Assembly: GCA_013364255.1 (NCBI GenBank)
Contig: CP054936.1
Span: forward strand, 4,928,853-4,992,852
DNA from: Streptomyces seoulensis
GTDB taxonomy: Bacteria; Actinomycetota; Actinomycetes; Streptomycetales; Streptomycetaceae
DNA: 64,000 bases
Reading direction: 5' to 3'
Shown here in pieces: positions 51,221 to 60,837 of this stretch (position 1 is its first letter; each line of letters starts with the position of its first letter). The notes beneath the pieces were generated by a model. It had not been told where the DNA came from, did no database searches, and was given only the letters and a program-made list of their open reading frames with translations. A program made the translations under genes and the position numbers.

Positions 51221-53272
51221 TTGACGCGGACCATCACCCCCCGGGCCGTCCGGCCCCTGGTACTGCTGCTCCTCGCCGTCGTCGGCCTGCTGCTGGGCGG
51301 CGCGGGCCCCGCCTCCGCGCACGCCGCGCTGACCGGCAGCGACCCCCAGCAGGGGGTGGTGGTCCCGCAGGCGCCCACCCAGGTGTCGCTGACCTTCTCC
51401 GAGCAGGTCGCCATGAGCGACGACTCGCTGCGCGTGCTCGACCCGGCGGGCAAGCGGGTCGACACCGGCAAGCCGGCCAACACCAGCGGCACCACCTACG
51501 CCGTGCACCTGCGCGGCGGCCTGGCCAAGGGCACCTACACCGTCACCTACCAGGTCATCTCCGCCGACAGCCACCCCGTCGGCGGCGCCTACACCTTCTC
51601 CGTCGGGGCCCCCTCCAAGACGGCGGTCGTCACCGGCGGGCAGGAGGTGGGCGGCGGAATCGTCGGCCTGCTGTACGGGGTGGGCCGCTACGCCTCCTAC
51701 GCCGGCTTCATCCTGCTGACCGGCGGCGCCGCCTTCGTCCTGGCCTGCTGGCAGCGCGGGGCCGGGGTGCGGGCCGTGCAGCGACTCGTCGTCTCCGGCT
51801 GGCTCACGCTCACCGCGGCCACCCTCGCGCTGCTGCTCCTGCGCGGCTCCTACACCACCTCCGGCAAGGTCGGGGACGTCTTCGACCTGGACCTCCTCGG
51901 GCAGGTGCTCCAGACCAAGAGCGGCGCGGCCCTGGTCTCCCGGCTGCTGCTGCTGGCCGCGGCGGCGCTGTTCGTGGCGGTGCTCTTCGGGGCGTACGTC
52001 AAGCGCGAGGACCGCGATGACGGGGAGAAGCGGGACCTGACCTTCGGGCTCGCGATCGGCGGGAGCGTGGTCGCCGCCGGGCTCGCCGCGAGCTGGGCGA
52101 TGGCCGAGCACGCCTCGGTCGGCCTCCAGCCGGGCATCGCCATGCCCGTCGACGTCGTCCACCTGCTGGCCGTGGCCGTCTGGCTCGGCGGGCTCGCCGC
52201 CCTCCTGGTCGCGCTGTACCGGGCGCCCGCGGACCAGCCGGTCGAGCCCGCCGCCGTGCACCGCTTCTCGCGCCTGGCCTTCGGCGCCGTCGTCGCACTG
52301 GTCGCCACCGGCGTCTACCAGTCCTGGCGCCAGCTCGGCTCCTGGTCCGCGCTGACCGGCACGCGCTACGGGCAGCTGCTGCTGGTCAAGATCGCCCTGG
52401 TGCTGCTGCTCGTCGCGCTCGCCTCCTTCTCCCGGCGCTGGACCGCCCGCCTGGCCGAGGCGGCCGCGGACCGGGCCGCTGCGCGGACGGGCAGGAAGGG
52501 CCGTGCCAAGACGGCGGAGCCGGAGTCCGTGCCGGCGACGGCCGCCGCCGGAGCGTCGCCGAAGGCGGCGAACCCGAAAAAGACGGCGACCTCGGGGAAG
52601 GCAGAGGAGGCAGCGAGCCCGGCGAACTCGGCGAACTCGGTGAACTCGGCGAAGGAGAAGCAGCCCGGGGCGGGCGGCGGCGACGCCCGGCGGGCCGCGC
52701 AGCTCGCCCGGCAGCGGGCCGCCGTGGCGGCCGCCCGGACCAAGCGGCAGCGCGACGCCGACCCGAACCGGTCCGGACTGCGCCGCTCGGTGCTGGCCGA
52801 GGCGGGCGTCGCCGTCGTCCTGCTCGCCGTCACCACCGTGCTGACGCAGACCGAACCCGGGCGCACCGAGCAGGAGGCCGCGGCGGCCGCCTCCTCGTCG
52901 GCGTCCTCGTCGGACACATCGGCCTCGGCCGGCGCCGTCACCCTCGACATGCCGTTCGACACCGGCGGCCGGAACGGCAAGGGCGTCGTACGGCTCGACA
53001 TCGACCCCGCGCGCGTGGGCGGCAATGAGATGCACCTCTATGTGCAGCGGCCCGACGGCAAGGCTTTCGACGTCCCCGAGGTCAAGGTCGCCCTCACGCT
53101 GACCGCGAAGAGCGTCGGACCGCTGCCGGTGGCCCCCGACCACATCACCACCGGGCACTGGGCGGCGAGCGGGGTGGAGATCCCCATGGCGGGCGACTGG
53201 CAGGTCGCCGTGACCGTGCGGACCTCCGACATCGACCAGGTCACCGTCACCAAGAACGCGCAGATCGGCTGA
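51221..53272 (+). CDS. CopC-CopD fusion copper protein
   Basis: Membrane protein of 683 residues. Signal peptide, then a CopC domain starting at AHAALTGSDP (mature N-terminal His is the copper ligand) to about 125; CopD membrane domain with about eight helices (145-410); a long charged Ala/Lys/Arg cytoplasmic insert (about 415-520); another TM (about 528-543); and a C-terminal beta domain (about 570-683; MHLYVQRPDGKAF, DWQVAVTV) resembling YtkA-like. It probably moves copper across the membrane. TTG start at 51221 after GAGGGAGGG. Confidence 0.9.
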   Translation: MTRTITPRAVRPLVLLLLAVVGLLLGGAGPASAHAALTGSDPQQGVVVPQAPTQVSLTFSEQVAMSDDSLRVLDPAGKRVDTGKPANTSGTTYAVHLRGGLAKGTYTVTYQVISADSHPVGGAYTFSVGAPSKTAVVTGGQEVGGGIVGLLYGVGRYASYAGFILLTGGAAFVLACWQRGAGVRAVQRLVVSGWLTLTAATLALLLLRGSYTTSGKVGDVFDLDLLGQVLQTKSGAALVSRLLLLAAAALFVAVLFGAYVKREDRDDGEKRDLTFGLAIGGSVVAAGLAASWAMAEHASVGLQPGIAMPVDVVHLLAVAVWLGGLAALLVALYRAPADQPVEPAAVHRFSRLAFGAVVALVATGVYQSWRQLGSWSALTGTRYGQLLLVKIALVLLLVALASFSRRWTARLAEAAADRAAARTGRKGRAKTAEPESVPATAAAGASPKAANPKKTATSGKAEEAASPANSANSVNSAKEKQPGAGGGDARRAAQLARQRAAVAAARTKRQRDADPNRSGLRRSVLAEAGVAVVLLAVTTVLTQTEPGRTEQEAAAAASSSASSSDTSASAGAVTLDMPFDTGGRNGKGVVRLDIDPARVGGNEMHLYVQRPDGKAFDVPEVKVALTLTAKSVGPLPVAPDHITTGHWAASGVEIPMAGDWQVAVTVRTSDIDQVTVTKNAQIG

Positions 53273-53278
53273 ACCACC

Positions 53279-54592
53279 ATGACCGACCGGACCCACCGGA
53301 CCCTCCAGGACCCGCCCGCGCCGTCGGAACCCCGGCCGGCCGATGCCCCCGCTGACGCCCCTGCCGACGCCCCTGCCGCCGCAGGCGTCTCGCGCCGGCG
53401 GCTGCTCGGCACGGCCGGCGCCACCGGCCTCGTCCTGGGCGCGGCGGGCGCGGCGGCGGGGTACGCGGCGGCGCCGGCCGGGGCCGCCCCGCTCACCTCG
53501 CTCGGCGCCGACCGGGCGATGTTTCACGGGAAACATCAGCCCGGCATCACCGAGGGCCTCCAGGCCCGCGGCCATCTCGTCGCCTTCGACCTGACGGCCG
53601 GCGCGGGCCGCCCGGAGGCCGCCGCGCTGCTGCGCCGCTGGTCGGCGACGGCCGAGCGGCTGATGGCGGGCGAGCCGGCCGCGTCCGGCGACACGGACGT
53701 CGCGCGGGACGCGGGGCCCTCGTCGCTGACGATCACCTTCGGCTTCGGGCGCGCCTTCTTCGACCGCACCGGCCTGACAAAGCGGCGGCCGGCCGCCCTG
53801 GACCCGCTGCCGGCCTTCTCCTCCGACCGGCTCGACAAGGCGCGCAGCGACGGCGACCTGTGGGTGCAGATCGGCGCCGACGACGCGCTGGTCGCCTTCC
53901 ACGCCCTGCGCGCGATCCAGAAGGAGGCGGGCGCCGCCGCCCGGGTCCGCTGGCAGATGAACGGTTTCAACCGCTCGCCGGGCGCCACCGCGCATCCCAT
54001 GACGGCCCGCAACCTGATGGGCCAGGTCGACGGCACCCGCAACCCGAAGCCGGCCGACGCCGACTTCGACCGGCGGATCTTCGTTCCCGCCGACGGGGAC
54101 CCGGCATGGATGGCGAACGGCTCCTACGTCGTGGTCCGCCGGATCCGGATGCTCCTGGACGACTGGGAGAAGCTGTCGCTCCCCCAGCAGGAGAACGTCA
54201 TCGGACGGCGCAAGTCCGACGGCGCGCCGCTCGGCGGGAGCGGTGAGAGCGCCGAGATGGACCTGGAGAAGACGGGTGCGGACGGCACGTTCGTCGTCCC
54301 GGTCAACGCACACGCCCGGATCACCCGGCCCGACCAGAACGGCGGCGCGGCGATGCTGCGGCGGCCCTTCTCGTACCACGACGGCTTCGACCAGCGCGGG
54401 GAGCCGGACGCGGGTCTGCTGTTCGTCTGCTGGCAGGCGGACCCGCTGCGCGGCTTCGTGCCCGTGCAGCGCAAGCTGGACCGCGGCGACGCGCTGTCGC
54501 CGTTCATCCGGCACGAGGCCAGCGGTCTGTTCGCCGTCCCGGGCGGGGCGGCGAAGGGCGAGTACGTGGGGCAGCGGCTGCTGGAGGGATGA
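53279..54592 (+). CDS. dtpA: Tat-exported DyP-type heme peroxidase
   Basis: Dye-decolorising peroxidase of 437 residues. A twin-arginine signal SRRRLLGTAGATGLVLGAAG is followed by the DyP domain with GXXDG motif GQVDGTRNP (distal Asp), the heme-ligand His in NAHARITRP and distal Arg in the following C-terminal half (AAMLRRPFSY). In S. lividans the orthologous DtpA, encoded with Sco and ECuC, is needed for maturation of GlxA and for morphological development. It begins 6 nt after the CopCD stop, so is cotranscribed. Confidence 0.92.
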   Translation: MTDRTHRTLQDPPAPSEPRPADAPADAPADAPAAAGVSRRRLLGTAGATGLVLGAAGAAAGYAAAPAGAAPLTSLGADRAMFHGKHQPGITEGLQARGHLVAFDLTAGAGRPEAAALLRRWSATAERLMAGEPAASGDTDVARDAGPSSLTITFGFGRAFFDRTGLTKRRPAALDPLPAFSSDRLDKARSDGDLWVQIGADDALVAFHALRAIQKEAGAAARVRWQMNGFNRSPGATAHPMTARNLMGQVDGTRNPKPADADFDRRIFVPADGDPAWMANGSYVVVRRIRMLLDDWEKLSLPQQENVIGRRKSDGAPLGGSGESAEMDLEKTGADGTFVVPVNAHARITRPDQNGGAAMLRRPFSYHDGFDQRGEPDAGLLFVCWQADPLRGFVPVQRKLDRGDALSPFIRHEASGLFAVPGGAAKGEYVGQRLLEG

Positions 54593-54703
54593 GGCCCGGT
54601 GAGGCAGGGTCCTTCACCCGTCGGGGGCGGTCGGTTCACCCGCCGGAGGGGGCGGGGGTGAGACACGCGGGCCGAGCCGGGGCGGGGCCATTAGGGTGAG
54701 GTC

Positions 54704-55636
54704 ATGCCAGCGAGCTACGCGTATCTCGGTCCTGAGGGCACCTTCACCGAAGTCGCCCTGCGCACCCTTCCCGAGGCGGCCACCCGGGAGCTGATCCCGT
54801 ACGTGTCCGTGCAGTCCGCACTGGACGCGGTCCGCACCGGCGAGGCCGAGGCCGCGTTCGTGCCGATCGAGAACTCCGTCGAGGGCGGCATCACCACGAC
54901 GCTCGACGAACTCGTCGCGGGCCAGCCGCTGATGATCTACCGCGAGGTGCTGCTGTCGATCACCTTCGCGCTGCTGGTCAGGCCGGGCACCAAGCTGTCC
55001 GACATCAAGACCGTCACCGCCCATCCGGCCGCCCAGCCGCAGGTGCGCAACTGGCTCAAGGCGAACCTGCCGGACGCCCTCTGGGAGTCGGCCGCCTCCA
55101 ACGCGGACGGCGCCCGGCTGGTCCAGGAGGGCCGCTACGACGCCGCCTTCGCGGGCGAGTTCGCCGCCGCCCGGTACGGCCTGGAGGCGCTGGAGACGGA
55201 GATCCACGACGCGGAGAACGCGCAGACCAGGTTCGTCCTGGTGGGCCGGCCCGCCCGGCCCGCGGCGCCGAGCGGCGCGGACAAGACGTCGGTGGTGCTG
55301 TGGCAGCGCGCCGACCATCCCGGCGGACTGCGCGACCTGCTGGGCGAGTTCGCCACCCGCGGGATCAACCTCATGCTGCTCCAGTCCCGGCCGACGGGCG
55401 CGGGCATCGGCAACTACTGCTTCTGCGTCGACGCGGAGGGCCACATCTCCGACCGCCGGATGGCGGAGGCGCTGATGGGCCTGAAGCGGCTCTGCCTCCA
55501 GGTGCGCTTCCTCGGCTCGTACCCGCGGGCGGACGCCGGCGTCGCCGATGTGCGGCCGCCGTTCATGGGCACGTCGGACGAGGAGTTCGGGGCCGCGGCG
55601 GACTGGGTCGCGCGCTGCCAGGACGGCCGTTTCTAG
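54704..55636 (+). CDS. pheA: Prephenate dehydratase
   Basis: Monofunctional phenylalanine-pathway enzyme of 310 residues converting prephenate to phenylpyruvate. The catalytic domain (about 5-190) shows YLGPEGTFTEVA, VPIENSVEGGITTTLD and the C-terminal TRFVLVGR; the ACT regulatory domain (about 205-285) has GGLRDLLGEFATRGINL and LLQSRPTG, the ESRP-like site for Phe feedback inhibition. No chorismate mutase is fused. ATG 54704 begins about 110 bp after dtpA. Confidence 0.95.
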   Translation: MPASYAYLGPEGTFTEVALRTLPEAATRELIPYVSVQSALDAVRTGEAEAAFVPIENSVEGGITTTLDELVAGQPLMIYREVLLSITFALLVRPGTKLSDIKTVTAHPAAQPQVRNWLKANLPDALWESAASNADGARLVQEGRYDAAFAGEFAAARYGLEALETEIHDAENAQTRFVLVGRPARPAAPSGADKTSVVLWQRADHPGGLRDLLGEFATRGINLMLLQSRPTGAGIGNYCFCVDAEGHISDRRMAEALMGLKRLCLQVRFLGSYPRADAGVADVRPPFMGTSDEEFGAAADWVARCQDGRF

Positions 55637-56184
55637 CCAGCCCCACCCGTACGGGCCGGTCCACCTGCACGGCTTCGTTATCCACAGAAGTTATCCACAG
55701 GCTGACCGATCGACCTGGGGACAAGTCGACACAGGGCCGGGACTCAGTCGACAAATAGGCCTGCGCCACTCCAGTCGGGCCACCGGGCCACGGGTCACCC
55801 TTCGTCCACCCGTTTCCCGTGGTTCATCTTTTGGGGCGACCTTTTTCCACCCGAAAGTGGGTGTCGGACTGGTTTGGGGCAGGAATTCTTCCTTCCGATC
55901 GCACGCCACGCGTGATCAATTCCGGAGTCCACAGATCTTCTGCACAGCCTGTGGACAACTCTTGGCCCTCAGTGGATTCCTGTGGACAAGCCGACCGCCA
56001 AGTCCCCTGTCGCACAAGGAAATCCGGTCAACCGGCGGACCGGAAGCTGCCTCCATCCAGGGAGCGGGGGACACCTTATTGACACACCGCCGCAATTCCG
56101 CCCCAACGGTATGTGGCGGCGCGCGGAGCACGGTTCGGAATACTGGGTCGTGGGCCGCGACAGCGCACGGGTAGCCTTGACCGC
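55637..56184. other. Intergenic region between pheA and serS
   Basis: About 550 bp with no credible gene; it is less GC-rich than its surroundings. It contains a cluster of DnaA boxes (listed separately). Short open frames on both strands lack ribosome sites. The serS promoter and possibly a leader should lie in the right half, but no T-box-like structure was recognised. Confidence 0.55.
55678..55989. promoter_or_regulatory. DnaA-box cluster before serS
   Basis: Four perfect boxes: TTATCCACA at 55678-55686 and 55691-55699, and TGTGGACAA at 55951-55959 and 55981-55989, each pair in the same orientation and the pairs facing each other. No dnaA, dnaN or origin genes are near, so this is not oriC; it may titrate DnaA or regulate serS/pheA. 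Confidence 0.75.
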
Positions 56185-57462
56185 GTGATTGACCTTCGCC
56201 TGCTCCGTGAGGACCCCGACCGTGCGCGCGCCTCCCAGCGCGCCCGTGGAGAGGACGTCGCGCTCGTCGACTCCCTCCTGTCTGCCGACGAGCGGCGCAG
56301 GTCGTCCGGCGTCCGCTTCGACGAGCTGCGCGCCGAGCAGAAGGCGCTGGGCAAGCTGATCCCCAAGGCCGCCGGCGACGAGAAGGCCGAGCTGCTGAAG
56401 AAGGCGAGCCAGCTGGCCGCCGACGTCAAGGCCGCCGACGCCGAGCGCGACGCCGCCGACGCCGAGACCCAGGAACTGCTGCTCCGGCTCGGCAACCTCG
56501 TCCACCCCGACGTGCCCGTCGGCGGCGAGGAGGACTTCGTCACCCTGGAGACGCACGGCACGATCCGCGACTTCGGCGCCGAGGGCTTCGCGCCCAAGGA
56601 CCACCTGGAGCTGGGCCAGCTCCTCGGCGCGATCGACGTGGAACGCGGCGCCAAGGTCTCCGGCTCGCGCTTCTACTTCCTCACCGGTGTCGGCGCCCTG
56701 CTGGAGCTGGCGCTGGTGAACGCGGCGATGGCCCAGGCCACCGCGGCCGGCTTCACGCCGATGCTGACCCCGGCGCTGGTGCGCCCCCAGTCGATGGCGG
56801 GCACCGGCTTCCTCGGCCAGGCCGCCCAGGACGTCTACCACCTCGACAAGGACGACCTGTACCTGGTCGGCACCTCCGAGGTGGCGCTGGCGGCGTACCA
56901 CATGGACGAGATCCTCGACGCCGACAAGCTGCCGCTGCGCTACGCGGGCTTCTCGCCGTGCTTCCGCCGCGAGGCCGGCTCGCACGGCAAGGACACCCGC
57001 GGCATCTTCCGCGTGCACCAGTTCGACAAGGTCGAGATGTTCTCCTACGTGGCCCCCGAGGACTCGCAGGCGGAGCACCAGCGGCTGCTGGACTGGGAGA
57101 AGCAGTGGCTGACCGCGCTGGAGCTGCCGTTCCGCGTCATCGACGTCGCCTCGGGCGACCTGGGCTCCTCGGCCGCCCGCAAGTTCGACTGCGAGGCGTG
57201 GATCCCGACCCAGGGCAAGTACCGCGAGCTGACCTCGACCTCGGACTGCACCGAGTTCCAGTCCCGCAGGCTCTCGATCCGGATGCGTGACGGCAAGCGG
57301 GTCAAGCCGCTGGCCACGCTGAACGGCACGCTGTGCGCCGTACCGCGCACGATCGTCGCGATCCTGGAGAACCACCAGCTGGCCGACGGCTCCGTGCGGG
57401 TGCCCGAGGTGCTGCGGCCCTACCTCGGCGGCCGGGAGGTCCTGGAGCCGCAGGCCAAGTGA
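56185..57462 (+). CDS. serS: Seryl-tRNA synthetase
   Basis: Class II aminoacyl-tRNA synthetase of 425 residues. The N-terminal antiparallel coiled-coil arm (about 25-105) that clamps the long variable arm of tRNA-Ser is present, followed by motif 2 CFRREAGSHGKDTRGIFRVHQF and motif 3 GLTNGTLCAV-like NGTLCAVPRTIVAILENHQ. GTG 56185 gives the usual VIDLRLLREDP start. A tRNA-Ser gene lies 0.9 kb downstream. The HAD gene overlaps its stop by GTGA. Confidence 0.97.
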   Translation: MIDLRLLREDPDRARASQRARGEDVALVDSLLSADERRRSSGVRFDELRAEQKALGKLIPKAAGDEKAELLKKASQLAADVKAADAERDAADAETQELLLRLGNLVHPDVPVGGEEDFVTLETHGTIRDFGAEGFAPKDHLELGQLLGAIDVERGAKVSGSRFYFLTGVGALLELALVNAAMAQATAAGFTPMLTPALVRPQSMAGTGFLGQAAQDVYHLDKDDLYLVGTSEVALAAYHMDEILDADKLPLRYAGFSPCFRREAGSHGKDTRGIFRVHQFDKVEMFSYVAPEDSQAEHQRLLDWEKQWLTALELPFRVIDVASGDLGSSAARKFDCEAWIPTQGKYRELTSTSDCTEFQSRRLSIRMRDGKRVKPLATLNGTLCAVPRTIVAILENHQLADGSVRVPEVLRPYLGGREVLEPQAK

Positions 57463-58298
57463 CCGCCGCCGCTCCCGCGGCCGCCGGCGACGCGATGTCC
57501 GGCGGCCTGCCGTACCGGCTGGTCGCCACCGACCTCGACGGGACGCTGCTGCGCTCGGACGGGTCGGTCTCACCGCGCACCCGGGACGCGCTCGCCGCGG
57601 CCACCGAGGCGGGCGCCGCCCACCTCGTGGTCACCGGGCGCGGAGTGCCGTGGACGCGGCACATACTCGACGACCTCGGCTACCGGGGTCTCGCGGTCTG
57701 CGGCCAGGGCGCCCAGGTGTACCACGCCGGGGAGCACCGGCTGCTGACCTCGGTGACCCTGGACCGGCGGCTGGCCGGGGTGGCCCTGGCCAAGATCGAG
57801 GCGGCGACCGGGCCGCTGTACCTGGCGGCGAGCCGGGACGGGCTGGACGGCGACGTGCTGGTCGGCCCGGGGTACGCCCTGACCGGGTCGCTCCCGGGCA
57901 CCCCGTTCACGGACGCGTCCGATCTGTGGAGCGCGCCGCTCAACAAGATCTACATCCAGCACCCGACCCTCACGGACGACGAGCTGGCCGACGTGGCGCG
58001 GCGCGCCGCGGGCGGCTTCGTCTCGGTCACCATGGCCGGCGCGGGCATCGTGGAGCTGCTCCCCCTCGGTCTGTCGAAGGCCACGGGGCTCTCGCTCGCG
58101 GCCCGGCGGCTGGGGGTCAAAGCCGCCGACACGATCGCCTTCGGCGACATGCCCAACGACATCCCGATGTTCGCCTGGTCCGCCCGCGGCGTGGCCATGG
58201 CCAACGCCCACGAGTCCCTGAAGGCGGTCGCCGACGAGGTGACGGCCTCGAACGAGGACGACGGCATCGCGGCGGTACTGGAACGTCTGCTGGCCTGA
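57459..58298 (+). CDS. HAD-family (Cof-type) phosphatase
   Basis: Cytoplasmic hydrolase of 279 residues of the Cof/type IIB HAD group. Motif I ATDLDGTLLRSDG, motif II VVTGRG, a cap domain, Lys in LSKATG and motif IV IAFGDMPNDIPMF with the terminal GVAMANA are all present. Substrates are usually sugar phosphates or related metabolites. The GTG at 57459 overlaps the serS stop by 4 bp; an ATG at 57495 is an alternative. Translationally coupled to serS. Confidence 0.92.
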   Translation: MTAAAPAAAGDAMSGGLPYRLVATDLDGTLLRSDGSVSPRTRDALAAATEAGAAHLVVTGRGVPWTRHILDDLGYRGLAVCGQGAQVYHAGEHRLLTSVTLDRRLAGVALAKIEAATGPLYLAASRDGLDGDVLVGPGYALTGSLPGTPFTDASDLWSAPLNKIYIQHPTLTDDELADVARRAAGGFVSVTMAGAGIVELLPLGLSKATGLSLAARRLGVKAADTIAFGDMPNDIPMFAWSARGVAMANAHESLKAVADEVTASNEDDGIAAVLERLLA

Positions 58299-58388
58299 GG
58301 CGGAGCGGGCCCCGGCGGGACGCCGGGCGCCGCCAGGGCCTGTCCCCGTGGTGCTCCGGCCGCTCGGCGGCAGCCGGGGTTCTTCTCT

Positions 58389-58475
<87 letters not shown>

Positions 58476-58767
58476 GGTGGGCGGCCCACGCGATGGCGGA
58501 TCGCGTGCTCGAAGCGGCCGCCCCGGGCAGCTCCTCGTACGAGCGGGCTCGCCGGGAGCGAGTGACTACTCCGGAGCCCGCCGCGGGCTGCCCTGCGGGG
58601 AGCTCGGCGTACTGCCGTGCATCGACATCGCCCAGCTCCTCTCCCAGAACGTGGCGCCGGCACGGACCGACGCTGCGAACACCCTCACTGTGCCGTCCCG
58701 CCCACCGCCCGCGCCACCGAATTTCGCGCCCGCCGGGCCGGGGTCATTCGCACCCGCCGGGCCGGGG

Positions 58768-59040
58768 TCAGCGGCGCCACCGGCGTCTGCGCGCCTTGCC
58801 GAAGAACCAGCCCGCCGGCGGTTCGTCGGAGCGCCACGGCTGCGGCTCGGGCTGCTCGCGACGCCAGCGCGCGGCGAGCATCCGGGCCCGGGCGGACGGC
58901 TCGGCGCTCTCGGCGGCCCGTATGAAGTCGGCGTCCAGGACGACGTCGTCCCAGCCGGCCCCCTTCACGTCCCCGTCACCGTCTCCGGCCCGGCCTCCGG
59001 CGTCGCCCCGTCCCTCGCTCCCCGCGGTCTCGCCCGTCAT
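58768..59040 (-). CDS. Small conserved hypothetical protein
   Basis: Protein of 90 residues: acidic Gly/Asp-rich N-terminus, a folded-looking core VVLDADFIRAAESAEPSARARMLAARWR, and a Trp/Arg-rich C-terminus (GWFFGKARRRRWRR). No membrane segment. Codon-position bias supports coding on this strand. Function unknown. Preceded on the left by a duplicated 20-bp GCCCGCCGGGCCGGGGTCA sequence (58729-58769). Confidence 0.68.
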   Translation of the reverse strand: MTGETAGSEGRGDAGGRAGDGDGDVKGAGWDDVVLDADFIRAAESAEPSARARMLAARWRREQPEPQPWRSDEPPAGWFFGKARRRRWRR

Positions 59041-59196
59041 CCCGTCCTCCCGGTCGTCCGTCCCGTCCAGTGTGCGCGGGAGCGGGGTGAAGACTCCGTC
59101 AGGAAGGCCGGCGTAAAGAAGCGGCCCGTCGCGAGCGGCCCATCGGAAGCATCCCGTCGCAAGCGGTCCCTCAGGGCAGCCGCGGCCCCCGGCCGC

Positions 59197-59916
59197 TCAC
59201 TCCTCGCCGGCCAGCGTCAGGGACCGCAGCTTCTGCCCGGCGTACCAGGTGGCCAGCACGGTGACCAGCACCAGCAGCACCGCCCCGGTCGTCAGCCCGA
59301 CGTCGGAGGTCACCAGGTCACCGCCGGCGACCCGGTGCGCCACGGCCAGCGCCCACTGCTGGACGCTGAGCGTGCGCGCCCCCGGCACCAGGGAGCCGAA
59401 CAGCGCCTCCCAGACCAGCGCGTAGACCAGGCCGAAGACCACCGCGTGCCGGGACACCGTCCCCAGCAACAGGAACAGCGCGGAGTAGGCGATGGAGGCG
59501 ACCAGCGCGGCCACCGTGTAGGCGACGGCGATCTGCTGTCCGTTGCCGTTGAGGATCAGTCCGGCGACCAGCGTCGGGACCGCCGAGAAGACCATGGTCA
59601 CCGCGATCGCCACGATCAGCTTCGTGACGATGATCGTCGGCCGCTTCAGCGGCTTGGACAGCAGGTACACCACCGAGCCGTCGTCGATCTCGGGGCCGAT
59701 CGCCCCGGTACCGGCGATGACGCCGATGATCGGCACCATGGTGGCGAGCGCGAACCCGCCCAGCACGTCCGCCGCCGTCTGGTCGTCGGCGCCGGTCAGC
59801 GCGCGCACCACCACGGAGATCACGATGAGCAGCAGCGGCAGCGCGCCGAGGATGAGGGCCCGGCGCCGGCCGAGCAGGGCCCGGTAGGTGAGCCGGGCGA
59901 CTGTGGGGTCGTACAT
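59197..59916 (-). CDS. ABC-2 transporter permease
   Basis: Integral membrane protein of 239 residues with about six hydrophobic helices (about 20-37, 52-72, 100-122, 133-152, 160-178, 210-228). The IGPEIDDGSVVYLLSKPLKRP segment, a coupling-helix region, is typical of ABC-2 permeases. Last gene of a four-gene overlapping operon; partner of the ATPase encoded just upstream. Substrate unknown. Confidence 0.9.
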   Translation of the reverse strand: MYDPTVARLTYRALLGRRRALILGALPLLLIVISVVVRALTGADDQTAADVLGGFALATMVPIIGVIAGTGAIGPEIDDGSVVYLLSKPLKRPTIIVTKLIVAIAVTMVFSAVPTLVAGLILNGNGQQIAVAYTVAALVASIAYSALFLLLGTVSRHAVVFGLVYALVWEALFGSLVPGARTLSVQQWALAVAHRVAGGDLVTSDVGLTTGAVLLVLVTVLATWYAGQKLRSLTLAGEE

Positions 59917-59925
59917 CAGGGCCTC

Positions 59926-60837
59926 CTACGCCGCGACCAGGTACGAGAAGACGGACTCGAGGGACTCGTCGGACGGCGAGACCGTGAGCAGCCGGATGCC
60001 GTGGTCCCGGGCCACCCGGGGCAGCAGGGCCGTGAACCGGCCGAAGTCGACGGCCTGGACACGCAGCGCGCCCTCGGCGAGGTCCACCTCGATGCCGGAC
60101 GTCGACGGGTCCGCGATCAGCGCGGCGGCCAGCGCCCGGTCGTCGCTGGAGCGCACCAGGTAGCGGTGCGGGCGGTCGGTCATCAGCCGGCGGATCCGGC
60201 GGAAGTCGCCGCTGGCCGCGTGCCGTCCGGCGACGACGACCTCGATGTGCCGGGCGAGCTGCTCGACCTCCTCCAGGATGTGCGAGGAGAACAGGACGGT
60301 GCGGCCCTCGTCGCCCATGCGCCGCAGCAGGTCCATCAGCTGCATGCGCTGGCGCGGGTCCATGCCGTTGAACGGCTCGTCCAGCAGGAGCAGCGACGGT
60401 TCGTGCACCAGGGCGCTGGCCATCTTCACGCGCTGCCGCATGCCCTTGGAGTAGGTGGCGACCTTGCGGTCCTGCGCGTACTCCATCTCGACCGTGGCCA
60501 GCGCCTTCTGGGCGGCCTTGGAGCCCAGGCCGTGCAGTTCGGCGTTGGCGACGACGAACTCGCGGCCGGTGAGGAAGTCGTACATCGCCTCGCGCTCGGG
60601 GACGACGCCGATGTGCCGGTAGATCTGCTCGTTGCGCCACACCGGCTGGTCGTCGAGGGTGACGGAGCCGGTGGACGGGGCGAGGAAGCCGCCCATCATG
60701 TTGATCAGCGTGGACTTGCCGGCGCCGTTGGGGCCGAGCAGGCCGGTGACGCCGGGGCCGATCGTCATGGTGATGTCGTTGACGGCGACCACGTTGCCGA
60801 ACCAGCGGGAGACGTGGTCGATGCGCAGGGTTGTCAC
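59926..60837 (-). CDS. ABC transporter ATP-binding protein
   Basis: ATPase of 303 residues. Walker A GPNGAGKST, signature YSKGMRQRVK (SKGMRQR type usual in ABC-2 exporters), Walker B LLLLDEPFNGMD and H loop SSHIL are complete, with a C-terminal regulatory domain of about 90 residues. GTG 60837 overlaps the upstream permease stop (GTGA). It should energise the permease at 59197, or the 60834 permease, or both as a heteromeric exporter. Confidence 0.93.
   Translation of the reverse strand: MTTLRIDHVSRWFGNVVAVNDITMTIGPGVTGLLGPNGAGKSTLINMMGGFLAPSTGSVTLDDQPVWRNEQIYRHIGVVPEREAMYDFLTGREFVVANAELHGLGSKAAQKALATVEMEYAQDRKVATYSKGMRQRVKMASALVHEPSLLLLDEPFNGMDPRQRMQLMDLLRRMGDEGRTVLFSSHILEEVEQLARHIEVVVAGRHAASGDFRRIRRLMTDRPHRYLVRSSDDRALAAALIADPSTSGIEVDLAEGALRVQAVDFGRFTALLPRVARDHGIRLLTVSPSDESLESVFSYLVAA

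Noticed and set aside
51050..54514. 1154-codon minus-strand frame across the copper genes
   Set aside because: Antisense shadow of CopCD and DtpA, whose plus-strand products are unmistakable.
55678..55989. Chromosomal origin oriC
   Set aside because: Only four DnaA boxes, and no dnaA, dnaN, rpmH or dense box array; better read as a minor cluster.
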